Shown in pieces: positions 22,425 to 31,132 of a stretch of 45,717 nucleotides of DNA. Each line of letters begins with the position of its first letter. Position 1 is the stretch's first letter. This stretch comes from Candidatus Nitrosopumilus sp. GTDB lineage: Archaea > Thermoproteota > Nitrososphaeria > Nitrososphaerales > Nitrosopumilaceae. The stretch is from assembly GCA_029864335.1 (NCBI GenBank), contig JAOTTS010000017.1:1-45717 (forward strand), given 5' to 3'. The translations under genes were made by a program, and so were the position numbers. A model generated the notes under the pieces. That model searched no databases, had not been told where the DNA came from, and was given only the letters and a program-made list of their open reading frames with translations.

Positions 22425-22845
22425 TAACAAGTTCTTCCAGCAAGTGTTTTTTTTCAAGAGGAGTTGGTTTTGAAAATTTCACTTCAAATGTTATTGTTAG
22501 CATATCTTGATCTGTATGAGATATTCTAATGGAGTGTTTTTGGCGATTAGTTTCAGATAGAAAATTCTTCCATTTTTGTAGATGTTGATTTACTCGAGTT
22601 ACGTTTTGTTCTACTTTAGAGATATCAGTATCTAAATCAGTGTCAAATAAACCAAATTTTACCAGAGGGACCATCATTATACCACCTAAAATTTTATCAT
22701 GGTTTTTTAACATTAATGAGATAATATCTTCTGAATTTTCTTTTGGAAAAATATTTCCATAATCTGGATCAAAGTATCCTGCGACCATTTTTTTTGAATC
22801 GTATATTCGAAAAAACTCTTCGTCAGATTCTAATTTCCACAACAT
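22387..22845 (-). CDS. Hypothetical soluble protein (152 aa)
   Basis: An ATG-initiated 152-residue ORF with balanced composition and an alternation of strands and helices: YDSKKMVAGYFDPDYGN hairpin near the N-terminus, a long central helix (QHLQKWKNFLSE) and a final helical region (KKHLLEELVTTLDLLQKLGLL). No Cys, signal or span. It overlaps the 3' end of the PEF protein gene by 38 bases, convergent. No family was recognised; conserved look and full length suggest it is real. Confidence 0.55.
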   Translation of the reverse strand: MLWKLESDEEFFRIYDSKKMVAGYFDPDYGNIFPKENSEDIISLMLKNHDKILGGIMMVPLVKFGLFDTDLDTDISKVEQNVTRVNQHLQKWKNFLSETNRQKHSIRISHTDQDMLTITFEVKFSKPTPLEKKHLLEELVTTLDLLQKLGLL

Positions 22846-22919
22846 CTAAAAAATAATTCATGAATAAATAAACGATTAATCAAAGACAATTAAATAAACT
22901 AGGAAATAGAGAAAAAATC

Positions 22920-23237
22920 ATGGCAATCTCTAAGGAGAACAAAGATTTTGTTGGTAGTTTGATCGATTATTACATTAATGAATCTGAGTCATACAGACAA
23001 ATTGCAGAGAATTTTGTACCAGAAATAGAATCTGTTCCAGACACAGCATTCGGGATTATTACAGGATGTGTGTATTCAGGATTTTTGCAGGCATATCAAA
23101 ACCAACAACAAACTCCAAGTTTGGAAGATATGAAAGAATTCAACCAGATTATAAAAGAAAGAGCCGCACTAATCAAAAAATCCATTTTAGACCCCCACGG
23201 ATTTGAAATCAACAAAAAAGAAACAGATGATAATTAA
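22920..23237 (+). CDS. Hypothetical helical protein (105 aa)
   Basis: ATG 22920 starts a soluble, mostly helical acidic protein (SLIDYYINESESYRQIAEN, then FGIITGCVYSGFLQAYQNQQ, then EFNQIIKERAALIKKSIL). The central segment is mildly hydrophobic but too polar for a span. The two-helix-bundle pattern suggests a small dimer. I do not recognise a family. It stands alone between a convergent gene and the AT-rich spacer. Confidence 0.5.
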   Translation: MAISKENKDFVGSLIDYYINESESYRQIAENFVPEIESVPDTAFGIITGCVYSGFLQAYQNQQQTPSLEDMKEFNQIIKERAALIKKSILDPHGFEINKKETDDN

Positions 23238-23429
23238 GATTCAATATCAATAATTCACAATTATAATTCGAAAAAGTGCCTGATTGGGTACTCTTTCTTG
23301 ACTCCCCTGTTGAAAAGGGTTGTTCTGCGTAGGTGGTATTAACACAGTTTTTTGGTTGGTAATAACAAAAAATAGGATTTTTTTATTAAAACACTTACGT
23401 AAAAATTATCAGTGAATGGATTTAGAAAA
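23238..23429. other. AT-rich spacer with a GC-richer patch
   Basis: Nothing firm. Around 23275-23335 the sequence is relatively GC-rich and would encode an 18-residue peptide (PDWVLFLDSPVEKGCSA) if GTG 23277 were used. CCCT and AGGG arms around GTTGAAA give a weak hairpin. No support for a gene beyond that. Confidence 0.25.
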
Positions 23430-23919
23430 ATGAAAGACCAGTACAGTTTAATTCTAATTGAACAAAATAAAATTATGAAAGTCGATGGTGGTAAAATTAT
23501 CTTTGGGTTAGGTGTCAGTGCAGCTGTAGCAACAGCAGTAATTGCACTGTATTTCTCAATTCGTTAAAGATAAATCATCAAAAAAAATAAACAAAACATT
23601 GTCAGCAACAAATGAATTCAAAATTACACAGATAGTTGATAATGGACAAATGGTTCAATTGACATTAATTGAAAATGTTTCAACGGAGCCAATATCACAA
23701 AAACAAATGATCATAGAAAATGTTTCAAAAAAGCTTGATTCCGAAACAAAAGAACAAGTAATGCCATTACTTGAAGCTATCCTACAAGCACAACCAACGG
23801 TTAATATCAAATCATATCAACAAACACAAATTACAATAGCTATGCCAAAATCAAGATATGACAACATGGGAAGACCACAAGTTGGAAGCACAATTGAAGT
23901 GAATTTGAAAAAAATCTAA
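23430..23919 (+). CDS. Membrane-tethered protein, apparently split by a frameshift
   Basis: Two overlapping frames look like one gene. ATG 23475 (or 23430) reads [18 protein letters not shown] followed by [12 protein letters not shown], a perfect N-terminal anchor, and stops at 23567. A frame open from TTG 23542 to 23919 encodes a soluble beta-rich domain: [21 protein letters not shown], a helix, then [15 protein letters not shown] and [11 protein letters not shown], but has no convincing start. A +1 shift near 23560-23590, where an eight-A run lies, would give a protein of about 150 residues with anchor and domain. The domain may also start at TTG 23600. Its end overlaps the convergent DUF255 gene by four bases. 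Confidence 0.55.
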
Positions 23920-25943
23920 AGATGTGAATTTATTTCATCTAGTGTGTGTAATGGTAAGGAACAAGAAAAATCCTTACAAACAAAAACGGTAGATTTATCT
24001 TCAAAAGTTTTTCCAGCAAAGAAGGGATATTCAGAAAGAACATCTAATTGAGAAAAATTTTGAATAGTTACAATAAATGAATTGGGCAAATAATTCGTAA
24101 GAATGGAATTGCACAGTTCGGAATGTTCTGTGTTGATAATTGTAATTTCTAAAGGTTTTTCGATAGAGCAAAGAATGGTATTGAGTAAATATCCAAATCC
24201 AAAAGGATTTTCTGCAGCCATCTGTGCCTGAGATTCCATTATTTTTGTGGAAATTTTAAGGAAATTTTGTTTTTGAGATAGATGGTATAGTCTTAGCATT
24301 ACAAAGGCAGAGACAGAGTTTCCAGAGGGTAATGACAAATCATAATTACTCTTTGGTCGAATGATCAGTTTTTCATGATTATCAGAAGTCATAAAGAAGC
24401 TGTTAGTGTTTGAGTCCCAAAAATGATCCACTAAATGATGACCCATTTTTAAGGCCAATTCAAGATATTTTTTTTCAGGTTCAATTTCAAATACATCTAA
24501 CAATGCATTTACAAAATATGAATAATCTTCCAGATATCCATCGATTTTTGCTGTTCCATTTTTGTAAGTACGCAGTAATTTACCATTTTCAAAAAGATTA
24601 TTTTCAATAAAAGAAATACTGTTTTTTGCAGCATCAAGATATCCTGCATCATTAGTAATGCGATATCCTTTTGCAAATGCTGTAATCATCAAAGAATTCC
24701 ATGAAACCAAAATCTTATCATCCAAACCTGGAGGAACCCGTTCAGATCTAACTTTTAATAATTTTTCAGAACATGAATTTACTATTTCTTGAGCTTTTTG
24801 CTCTGTTATTCCAAAATTAAATGCAACAGTTGAAAGATTAAGATTATTACACAGAATATTATTTCCCTCCCAATTTCCTCCATCAGTAACATCAAAGTAA
24901 AGACAAAATAGATCAGCATCATTGCCGAGAATTTCTTTGATTTCACTTTTCTTCCAAACATAGAATTTTCCTTCAACACCATCTGAATCTGCATCATATG
25001 CAGAATAAAATCCACCTTCAGGAGAAGTCATTTCACGTAAAACAAAATCAAGTGTCTTTTTCATTACATCAAGATAGAAAGGATCTTTTGTAATTTGATA
25101 CGCCTCCACATAATTAACAGGTATCAGTGCATTATCATATAGCATCTTTTCAAAATGAGGAACTAGCCACTTTGCATCCGTAGAGTATCTAGAAAAACCA
25201 CCTCCTATTTGATCAAAAATGCCACCCTTTGCCATTTTTTTGAGTGTTTTGAGCGCAAATTCGTTGAATTTTGAGATGCCTGAAAGTTTTGCGTAACGAA
25301 ATAGAAAGGAAATATTTGCTGCATTAGGAAACTTTGGTGCAGAACCAAATCCACCATATGTAGGATCACCTATTTGAAATAAATTCATTGCAGCTTCATC
25401 AAGAATTACTCGTTCTAGTTTTGTTGAAACTGTAATGCTTTCTGTTTTTTGAAGGGCATCAAGGAATTTTTCAGCTGACTTTTCAATATCTTTTGGTTTT
25501 TCATTCCATGCTTGAGATAGCTGCCTACAAATACTTCCAAAGCCGGGTCGTCCGTAAGAATCCAAAACAGGAAAGTATGTACCAACATAGAAGGGCTTTT
25601 GATCAGGTGTAAGAAAAATACTCAGAGGCCAACCACCTTGACCTGTTGCTATCTGGCAGACTTTTTGATAAATATCATCAATGTCAGGTCTTTCTTCTCG
25701 GTCAACCTTAATGTTCACAAAATTTTCATTCATTAATTTAGCAACTTCTTCATTTTCAAATGATTCATGAGCCATCACATGGCACCAATGGCACGAGCTA
25801 TAACCAATGCTAAGAAAAATGGGCTTGTTTTCATCTTTTGCTTTTTTTAATGCAGTTTCATTCCAGCTATACCATTCAACTGGATTATGTGCATGTTGAA
25901 GTAAATATGGACTGGTTTCATGAATGAGATTATTTTCTACCAC
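23916..25943 (-). CDS. DUF255 thioredoxin-fold protein (YyaL/SPATA20 family)
   Basis: Two parts: an N-terminal thioredoxin-like domain with the family hallmark HNPVEWYSW and the redox-like [14 protein letters not shown] (Cys51, Cys54), [11 protein letters not shown] and the cis-Pro region [10 protein letters not shown]; then an alpha/alpha barrel resembling N-acylglucosamine epimerases ([42 protein letters not shown]). Length 675 fits. The family is widespread in all domains, and its biochemical role is not settled; redox chaperone or sugar-related enzyme activities have been proposed. Start ATG 25943, single gene. Confidence 0.9.
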   Translation of the reverse strand: MVENNLIHETSPYLLQHAHNPVEWYSWNETALKKAKDENKPIFLSIGYSSCHWCHVMAHESFENEEVAKLMNENFVNIKVDREERPDIDDIYQKVCQIATGQGGWPLSIFLTPDQKPFYVGTYFPVLDSYGRPGFGSICRQLSQAWNEKPKDIEKSAEKFLDALQKTESITVSTKLERVILDEAAMNLFQIGDPTYGGFGSAPKFPNAANISFLFRYAKLSGISKFNEFALKTLKKMAKGGIFDQIGGGFSRYSTDAKWLVPHFEKMLYDNALIPVNYVEAYQITKDPFYLDVMKKTLDFVLREMTSPEGGFYSAYDADSDGVEGKFYVWKKSEIKEILGNDADLFCLYFDVTDGGNWEGNNILCNNLNLSTVAFNFGITEQKAQEIVNSCSEKLLKVRSERVPPGLDDKILVSWNSLMITAFAKGYRITNDAGYLDAAKNSISFIENNLFENGKLLRTYKNGTAKIDGYLEDYSYFVNALLDVFEIEPEKKYLELALKMGHHLVDHFWDSNTNSFFMTSDNHEKLIIRPKSNYDLSLPSGNSVSAFVMLRLYHLSQKQNFLKISTKIMESQAQMAAENPFGFGYLLNTILCSIEKPLEITIINTEHSELCNSILTNYLPNSFIVTIQNFSQLDVLSEYPFFAGKTFEDKSTVFVCKDFSCSLPLHTLDEINSHL

Positions 25944-25986
25944 GTTTAATCAAAGTTATTTCAATATTAGTAGTTAATTGGACATA

Positions 25987-26220
25987 TTATCCCCAGGTTC
26001 CTCTTCCTTCAGTTAATTCGTAAATTCTAACATTGATTTTTCCTAGCAATTTTACTTTTGATTTGTGAGCCTTTTTATCATGACTATAATCTTTTTTTTC
26101 AACTAGCTCTTGTAGTCGCTGTAATTGTTCTAAAGATAATTTCTTAAATTCATTTTTGGAGGAAGTGATTTGTTGCAACAATTTTACTCTTTCACGATCC
26201 TCATCAGTAATTTCAGTCAT
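25987..26220 (-). CDS. Small charged helical protein ending GRGTWG (77 aa)
   Basis: The N-terminal two thirds are charged helix (EDRERVKLLQQITSSKNEF, LEQLQRLQELVEKKDY), followed by a basic stretch (KKAHKSKVKLLGKINVRIYEL) and a GRGTWG end recalling the GRGTG motif of the protein at 21251. High basic charge suggests nucleic-acid or ribosome association. It lies just upstream of the DUF255 gene on the same strand (43 bases) and may share its transcript. No family was recognised. Confidence 0.55.
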   Translation of the reverse strand: MTEITDEDRERVKLLQQITSSKNEFKKLSLEQLQRLQELVEKKDYSHDKKAHKSKVKLLGKINVRIYELTEGRGTWG

Positions 26221-26293
26221 GCTAAAATTGAATATTAGTCCTTTATTTTTCTAATGAGCGAATCTTAAAATTTCATGCTTTACGGTCTAAGTT

Positions 26294-27328
26294 ATGGAAA
26301 AAATGCGTGCCATGGTACTTTCTGAATGTGCTAAAATTGAAACAAATCCATTGAAACTAACCGAAATTGACAGGCATGAAATTCAAAGATCAAATGAGAT
26401 TTTAATAAAAATTGAGGCATGCGGAGTCTGTCATTCCCAACTTCATGGCATTGAGGGAGATTGGAAAGACATAGGAATTCCACCAACGCTTCCTACAATA
26501 CCAGGTCATGAGATTGTTGGAAAAGTAGTTCAAATAGGAGATTCAGTTTCAAAATTCAAAATAGGAGACAGAGTAGGCATCACCCCACTTTTAGAGGCAT
26601 GTAAAGAATGTCAATATTGCAGAGAAGGTAAAGAGTATCTTTGTGAATCATCAATAATTACAGGAGAGTCATTCAAAGGAGGATATACAGAATACATTAC
26701 AGTTACAGAAGATTTTGCAACAAAAGTTCCAGAAAATATGAAACCAGAGTATGCCGCACCATTGTTTTGTGCAGGCATTACAGCATACAAAGCAGTAAAA
26801 GCAGCAGAACCAAAATCACATAAAAAAATTGGAATTTTTGGAATTGGTGGAGTTGGACATATGGCAGTACAATTTGCCAAAGTTGAAAACTGTGATGTGA
26901 TAGCATTTTCTAGAACCCAAAAACACCTTGATGTAGCAAAGAGATTAGGCGCAGTTGATACAATGACATTTTCTAAAAATCAAGAGGAATTTCTTAACAA
27001 ATTAAAAGAAAAACACGGAATGTTAGATGCAGCCATAGTTTTTGCACCAGCAGATATAGTAACTGATACTGCAATAAAATCAGTAAAGAAGGGAGGCCTA
27101 ATTGTTATTGCTACAGTTGGAAAAAATCCTTCATTTATGGCATTCGAGGAAAAAACAATCAAGGGGACTTTGATAGGCTCGACAAAAGACATGGAACAAG
27201 TCATCAAAATATGTGACGAAAATAATATCGAAGTCATATTCCAAGTATTCCCATTAGAAAGTGCAAATGAAGTACTCAAAAAATTAAAAGATTCGGAAAT
27301 AGAAGCAAGAGCAGTCTTAATACCTTGA
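26294..27328 (+). CDS. Zinc-dependent alcohol dehydrogenase (MDR family)
   Basis: A medium-chain dehydrogenase with GroES-like and Rossmann domains. Catalytic zinc ligands are Cys46 in ACGVCHSQL and the PGHEIVG His/Glu pair; the structural zinc lobe is CKECQYCREGKEYLC with four Cys in standard spacing; the NAD(P) loop is GIGGVGHMAVQFAK. Length (344 aa) is normal. After the Rossmann motif comes AFSRTQKHLD with no acidic residue at the usual NAD position and SRT instead, which suggests NADP preference. Substrate unknown; in an autotrophic ammonia oxidiser, aldehyde detoxification is a fair guess. ATG 26303 is an alternative start. Confidence 0.9.
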   Translation: MEKMRAMVLSECAKIETNPLKLTEIDRHEIQRSNEILIKIEACGVCHSQLHGIEGDWKDIGIPPTLPTIPGHEIVGKVVQIGDSVSKFKIGDRVGITPLLEACKECQYCREGKEYLCESSIITGESFKGGYTEYITVTEDFATKVPENMKPEYAAPLFCAGITAYKAVKAAEPKSHKKIGIFGIGGVGHMAVQFAKVENCDVIAFSRTQKHLDVAKRLGAVDTMTFSKNQEEFLNKLKEKHGMLDAAIVFAPADIVTDTAIKSVKKGGLIVIATVGKNPSFMAFEEKTIKGTLIGSTKDMEQVIKICDENNIEVIFQVFPLESANEVLKKLKDSEIEARAVLIP

Positions 27329-27365
27329 CTTGCAGATTAAATATCGGAGATTCTGATTTTTCAAC

Positions 27366-27518
27366 ATGAATTGTAATAGATGCCATCATACGGATGAAGC
27401 ACATTCTGCAAATAAGAATAGCAATTCTATTATCAAGGTAGGGAAATGTCAAATTCCTACTTGTACATGTCGACAATACTCGGACCCAATTCAAGAGATT
27501 GATGAAGATTTATTGTAA
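27366..27518 (+). CDS. Small Cys/His-rich zinc protein (50 aa)
   Basis: The 50-residue ORF from ATG 27366 has CNRCHHTDEAH near the start and CQIPTCTCRQY after about 20 residues: two Cys/His knuckles adequate for one or two zinc ions. The C-terminus is acidic (EIDEDLL). The opposite strand is open too but its translation has no such pattern. Leaderless ATG; ends 34 bases before the next small gene on the same strand. Function unknown. Confidence 0.55.
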   Translation: MNCNRCHHTDEAHSANKNSNSIIKVGKCQIPTCTCRQYSDPIQEIDEDLL

Positions 27519-27551
27519 CGATTCATATACCAAAATCAATTAAATATACTC

Positions 27552-27785
27552 ATGGACAAACACAAACCATCTGATGAGATGATTAAAGAACTAGATAATC
27601 TGCTATCAAAAATTAATGCAATGGAAATTGTTGCATCAGATGATTATCAAAAAAATTCAATCAAAATTTTGAGAGCATTAGTTGAGGGTCAAATGCATTC
27701 AATCAATGAGTTTCAGCATTTGAAAAAAGCAATTGATTTGCTTACATTACAATTGTTTGATGTCCAAAACAAAGTCAAGAGTTAA
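27552..27785 (+). CDS. Small helical protein (77 aa)
   Basis: ATG-initiated, soluble, all-helical (DEMIKELDNLLSKINAMEI, then SIKILRALVEGQMHSINEF, then LKKAIDLLTLQLFDVQNKV) with regular heptad-like hydrophobics, consistent with a three-helix bundle or coiled-coil dimer. No Cys. The last 11 bases overlap the convergent gene at 27775. Family unknown. Confidence 0.55.
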   Translation: MDKHKPSDEMIKELDNLLSKINAMEIVASDDYQKNSIKILRALVEGQMHSINEFQHLKKAIDLLTLQLFDVQNKVKS

Positions 27786-28290
27786 GTTTTGTATCGCTTA
27801 ATCCACAACTAGTACAACGATAAACAGTAGATTTTTCAAGAATTTGTTCTGCCTTCATTTCAGAGCCACAGCACAAGCAAGAAATTTTTTGTGGGTCTAA
27901 ACTCTCTTCTTCAGATTTTCGAACAGTGTACTCAGGCTCTGTTTTCGGAGTAGTTCCAGAATTACATGGAGGTTTGTAACGGGACAAGATCTTATTGTAT
28001 ACATTTTGCCTCTGAACCTTACTTGATTCAAACATTGGTAATATTGCAAGGTATAATGATTTTTCAGAGCCAGATTTCTGAACCCAGCATTTGAAATCTG
28101 GATGTTGGACAAAAAAGGACTTATCATCAGTCTTTTCACAGTCATCAATATAGAGAATATTGAATTTATCTTGGTCTTTTGACAGGATAAGATACACCAG
28201 TTTTTCCATAGGTGGTCCCCACTCATTAAGAGGTATTGGTCCAAGAAACTCATACTGGAGAATTTGAATGCTCAATGTAGAACTTTTCAA
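27775..28290 (-). CDS. Hypothetical protein with C-terminal zinc ribbon (171 aa)
   Basis: The first ~110 residues form a mixed alpha/beta domain (KLVYLILSKDQDKFNILYID, FKCWVQKSGSEKSLYLAIL), followed by a linker and a zinc ribbon CLCCGSEM ... YRCTSCGLSD at the C-terminus. The linker is Pro/Ser/Glu-rich (PPCNSGTTPKTEPE). The overall arrangement of a small domain fused to a ribbon fits a nucleic-acid-linked protein, but I cannot name a family. The N-terminal extension before about residue 28 may be untranslated if a later Met (MEKLVYL) is used. Confidence 0.55.
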   Translation of the reverse strand: MKSSTLSIQILQYEFLGPIPLNEWGPPMEKLVYLILSKDQDKFNILYIDDCEKTDDKSFFVQHPDFKCWVQKSGSEKSLYLAILPMFESSKVQRQNVYNKILSRYKPPCNSGTTPKTEPEYTVRKSEEESLDPQKISCLCCGSEMKAEQILEKSTVYRCTSCGLSDTKLNS

Positions 28291-28395
28291 GTACTTTCTT
28301 TTCTTTTTTTCCCAAAAAACATACTAGTTTTAGTAAAATGATCGTAAAATCCAAACTTGAAAAGATTAAATTCGAGAGTTTTTGATTTTCTATGA

Positions 28396-28644
28396 ATGAA
28401 AGAGCCTCATAATTATGCAAAAGTTGGATATGCCATGATTTTAGTTTCAGCTAGTCTTGCAGCAGTAGGTCTTTTGGCATTAGCAATTGGTTCAGATGTA
28501 CTTTTTGCAGACAATATGCAAAGAGAAAATACAGCTCATTTCAACGAATGTAAATTAAATGATTTCAAAACTGAGGGCTGTGAAAAATATTGGGAGAGAA
28601 TCAATAATGAAATCTCAGGAATTTACGTAGACCTAGATAAATAA
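28396..28644 (+). CDS. Small membrane-anchored extracytoplasmic protein (82 aa)
   Basis: A cytosolic head (MKEPHNYAKVG) leads into a single span (YAMILVSASLAAVGLLALAI) and about 48 residues outside, with two Cys (ECKLNDFKTEGCEKYW) spaced for a disulfide, and an acidic end. Start ATG 28396. Convergent with the membrane protein gene at 28646, one base between stops. No family known. Confidence 0.55.
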   Translation: MKEPHNYAKVGYAMILVSASLAAVGLLALAIGSDVLFADNMQRENTAHFNECKLNDFKTEGCEKYWERINNEISGIYVDLDK

Positions 28645-28645
28645 T

Positions 28646-29332
28646 TTAGTAACCATTAGTAAAATCTTCAAGCATATTTTGATTTTTTGTTAGTTTATTC
28701 ATTGCATAAAATGCTCCACCAACTATACCAGCCTGATAAAATGTATACAAGAAAACTCCTGAAGATGTAGGATCAGATTTTGTGAAACTCAAAACAAGAA
28801 TTGTCATGAATACAAATGTTCCAACAAATGTTACCACCCTATTCAAAAAACCAGAATTCATTCCAACAATTCGTTTAGTTGCAGATGCCATCAATGTAAT
28901 GCTTGTAATAATCAGGAATGTTGCTCCACCATTAGTGGTTACAAATTCATTTACCCAGGGCAAAAGTCCATCGTCTAAAATGGAAATATCAGGCATAATA
29001 CTACCACCATTAATGGCAAAGTTTACAGCACTGAACATTCCACCTATAACAAAAAAGAACAAGAAAATTTTTACAATGGATCTTTTAAATGGACTACGAA
29101 TTTCTGAGGGGCTAACAGCTCTTTCTGTAATTCTTACCCCATAAAGAAATCCAATTGCCATTGCAGGGAAGAACATAATATTAATCAAAATTGGAGATTC
29201 TTTATTGATAGATTCAATTTGTGGATGAAAGACTAGAAACAGGATTATTGCTAGAGATGCAGAAGATGCAAACAATATCAAACCTAGATATTTGTGGTTG
29301 CTTGACTCATAGGTAGCATCCCAATCATACAT
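28646..29332 (-). CDS. Multi-span membrane protein (228 aa), paralogue of 14161-14739
   Basis: Five or six hydrophobic helices: about residues 15-33, 49-67, 87-106, 137-153, 165-184 and 193-210. GMNSGFLNRVVTFVGTFVF and SSGVFLYTFYQAGIVGG align by eye with the equivalent stretches of the 192-residue protein at 14161, supporting common ancestry. This copy has a longer N-terminal half with conserved charge (GVRITERAVSPSEIRSPFK). No enzyme motif seen. Role unknown. Confidence 0.6.
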   Translation of the reverse strand: MYDWDATYESSNHKYLGLILFASSASLAIILFLVFHPQIESINKESPILINIMFFPAMAIGFLYGVRITERAVSPSEIRSPFKRSIVKIFLFFFVIGGMFSAVNFAINGGSIMPDISILDDGLLPWVNEFVTTNGGATFLIITSITLMASATKRIVGMNSGFLNRVVTFVGTFVFMTILVLSFTKSDPTSSGVFLYTFYQAGIVGGAFYAMNKLTKNQNMLEDFTNGY

Positions 29333-29435
29333 TTTATGAACTCTTAGGAATGTAATTAAAGGCCAAATCGAAAAATCATTTGGTCAAATTATCAATTCTG
29401 TTTACTCTTTTTACTGCTAGAAACCTAGGTATTTT

Positions 29436-29645
29436 GTGAAAAAGGGAATTTTCATGATTGTGGTAGGAGTAGTAATTGGAATCTTAGGAATAATTTTTCA
29501 CCTTCAAGGGCACTCAGTAGTAGGACCTGAATCATCATTTATGTATTCCAACCCAGATTGGATAACTTATGGAATCCAAATTGCAATAATTGGATTGATT
29601 ACGATAGGGATAGGGACAATTATCACAATAATGAAAAAAGGCTAG
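29436..29645 (+). CDS. Small two-span membrane protein (69 aa)
   Basis: Starts at GTG 29436. Two helices (GIFMIVVGVVIGILGIIF and IQIAIIGLITIGIGTIITI) flank an extracytoplasmic loop with HSVVGPESSFMYSNPDW, and both termini carry Lys, placing them in the cytosol. This hairpin layout is common for accessory membrane proteins. No family was recognised. A second tiny membrane ORF follows directly. Confidence 0.55.
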   Translation: MKKGIFMIVVGVVIGILGIIFHLQGHSVVGPESSFMYSNPDWITYGIQIAIIGLITIGIGTIITIMKKG

Positions 29646-29660
29646 TTTGTTACACGAAGT

Positions 29661-29759
29661 GTGATATTACTAATTTTTTGGATTTTTCTTATTTTGGTTG
29701 TTATCATCCCATTCATTTGTGCAGTAGCATATCTAACAGATTTTGCTATCACATCATAA
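29661..29759 (+). CDS. Tiny single-span membrane peptide (32 aa)
   Basis: GTG 29661 to TAA 29759: a nearly continuous hydrophobic helix (ILLIFWIFLILVVIIPFICA) and a short polar end (YLTDFAITS). It starts 15 bases after the preceding membrane gene, so co-translation is possible. Length makes it uncertain. Confidence 0.3.
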   Translation: MILLIFWIFLILVVIIPFICAVAYLTDFAITS

Positions 29760-29935
29760 CTACCATAAATTATCAAACAATTTTTTACATCAGGAATTTT
29801 TTTAATTGTGAATAAAGTGATTGCCCTTCATTGATTTCACAACTAATTAGCATGTATGCTTTTTCCATCTAAATCAAATTTTCTTAAAGACATCAACTTA
29901 AAGACATCTAAGGAATCATCTTTATGAAAATGATC

Positions 29936-31132
29936 TCAAAAGCCTGCAACAATCGGATCTCCAGGTTTCATAATCTCTCTTAACAAAATTGTTGCAAACA
30001 TACCTCTTGATAATGAAAACTCTACTGTATTTTCATGAGACAAATAATCAAAGCAATGTATTGCAGCTTGTCTAAAACCACCTTCACTGCTTACCTCCTG
30101 CATCTCTTTGATGAAAAAATCTTTTGGAGTGATCTCTTCCTGTTTTAGTATTTTAGATATTTGATAGTCAAATCTTGTTTTTTTGTAATATGAATATCCA
30201 ACAAAAGGCAATGCCAGTCTTTGATCTAAACCTTTTACATATTTTCCAATGATACCATGAAAATCAAAACAAACATCACTTGATTGGGCTTCAAAAAGAT
30301 TTTCGCCATCTAAAAAAGATAAACTAAGGGATTGATTGAAGATAAAAGATTGGTAGGCTTGAATATAAAATCGTCTCAAGGATAATGGAATAGCTCGAAT
30401 TGCAGCAATATAGTCATCATGTTCAATCATTTCTTTTAGAACAATTCTTTCAATATCCATTTGACTTGGAACTTGAGCAAAATATTGTTCATAGTTTGCC
30501 TTATCTGAAAGTTTTTCACGAATCTCAGTATTTTCTTTTGAATCATAAGATGATGTAAAAGACAATATCAGTTCAACAGCTTTTTTGAAATCTCGCTGCA
30601 AAATGGCCTTACCAATCAGATGAGTCACAGGTCTTTTTGAGCCAAAACGTTGGTAGCCATAAAAATTCAAGATTTTATCATAATCAGGAAAAGAAGACAA
30701 ATCGTTTGAGCACTCAGAAATTTTAACTTTGAAATGGTTTCCTATCATGTCTTTTTTTGATAAGGGTTTTTTCACATAACCAATTTTTTCCAGAGAGTAT
30801 CTCTCCGTTGAAAAATTTTCAATTGCTTTTCCTTTATTTCCAGAGCAGACAAATTGTTCTGTGATAGCAGATGCGTCTTTTAGTCCAAGAGATTTTAACC
30901 GAATTCCTTTTTTTCTAAAAATACTAGATAGTGCATGATTTGTATCAATTTTTTTCTTTTTTAGTTTGTATACAGCATATCCCTGTTGATCACTAAGGGA
31001 GTTTTTTGCTTTCTCAGAAATTATTTCAGTTACATGAAAATCCTCAGGGTCTACTCGAATTTTCCCTCTAATTCCAGAAAAATTAGTACTGTAAACAGTA
31101 ATGCCAATTTGCGAATCTAAATTTGGTATCAC
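29936..31132 (-). CDS. truD: tRNA pseudouridine(13) synthase TruD
   Basis: TruD makes pseudouridine at position 13 of the tRNA D-arm. The N-terminal block IRGKIRVDPEDFHVTEI and the catalytic LGLKDASAIT, with Asp86, are diagnostic; the later NHFKVKI, YQRFGSKRPVTHLIG and SFIFNQSLS stretches also match the archaeal/TruD family. Length (398 aa) is typical. The start overlaps the stop of the upstream propeller gene by four bases, so truD is probably translated from that transcript; an internal promoter is possible given how different the two products are. Confidence 0.95.
   Translation of the reverse strand: MIPNLDSQIGITVYSTNFSGIRGKIRVDPEDFHVTEIISEKAKNSLSDQQGYAVYKLKKKKIDTNHALSSIFRKKGIRLKSLGLKDASAITEQFVCSGNKGKAIENFSTERYSLEKIGYVKKPLSKKDMIGNHFKVKISECSNDLSSFPDYDKILNFYGYQRFGSKRPVTHLIGKAILQRDFKKAVELILSFTSSYDSKENTEIREKLSDKANYEQYFAQVPSQMDIERIVLKEMIEHDDYIAAIRAIPLSLRRFYIQAYQSFIFNQSLSLSFLDGENLFEAQSSDVCFDFHGIIGKYVKGLDQRLALPFVGYSYYKKTRFDYQISKILKQEEITPKDFFIKEMQEVSSEGGFRQAAIHCFDYLSHENTVEFSLSRGMFATILLREIMKPGDPIVAGF

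Noticed and set aside
23542-23919. Arcadin-like cytoskeletal protein
   Set aside because: Size and beta-rich layout are loosely similar, but I saw no diagnostic motif and no actin-like gene nearby.
27276-27494. 72-codon minus-strand ORF overlapping the alcohol dehydrogenase end
   Set aside because: It covers the Cys/His microgene on the opposite strand and shows no domain pattern; the plus-strand reading with two Cys knuckles is preferred.
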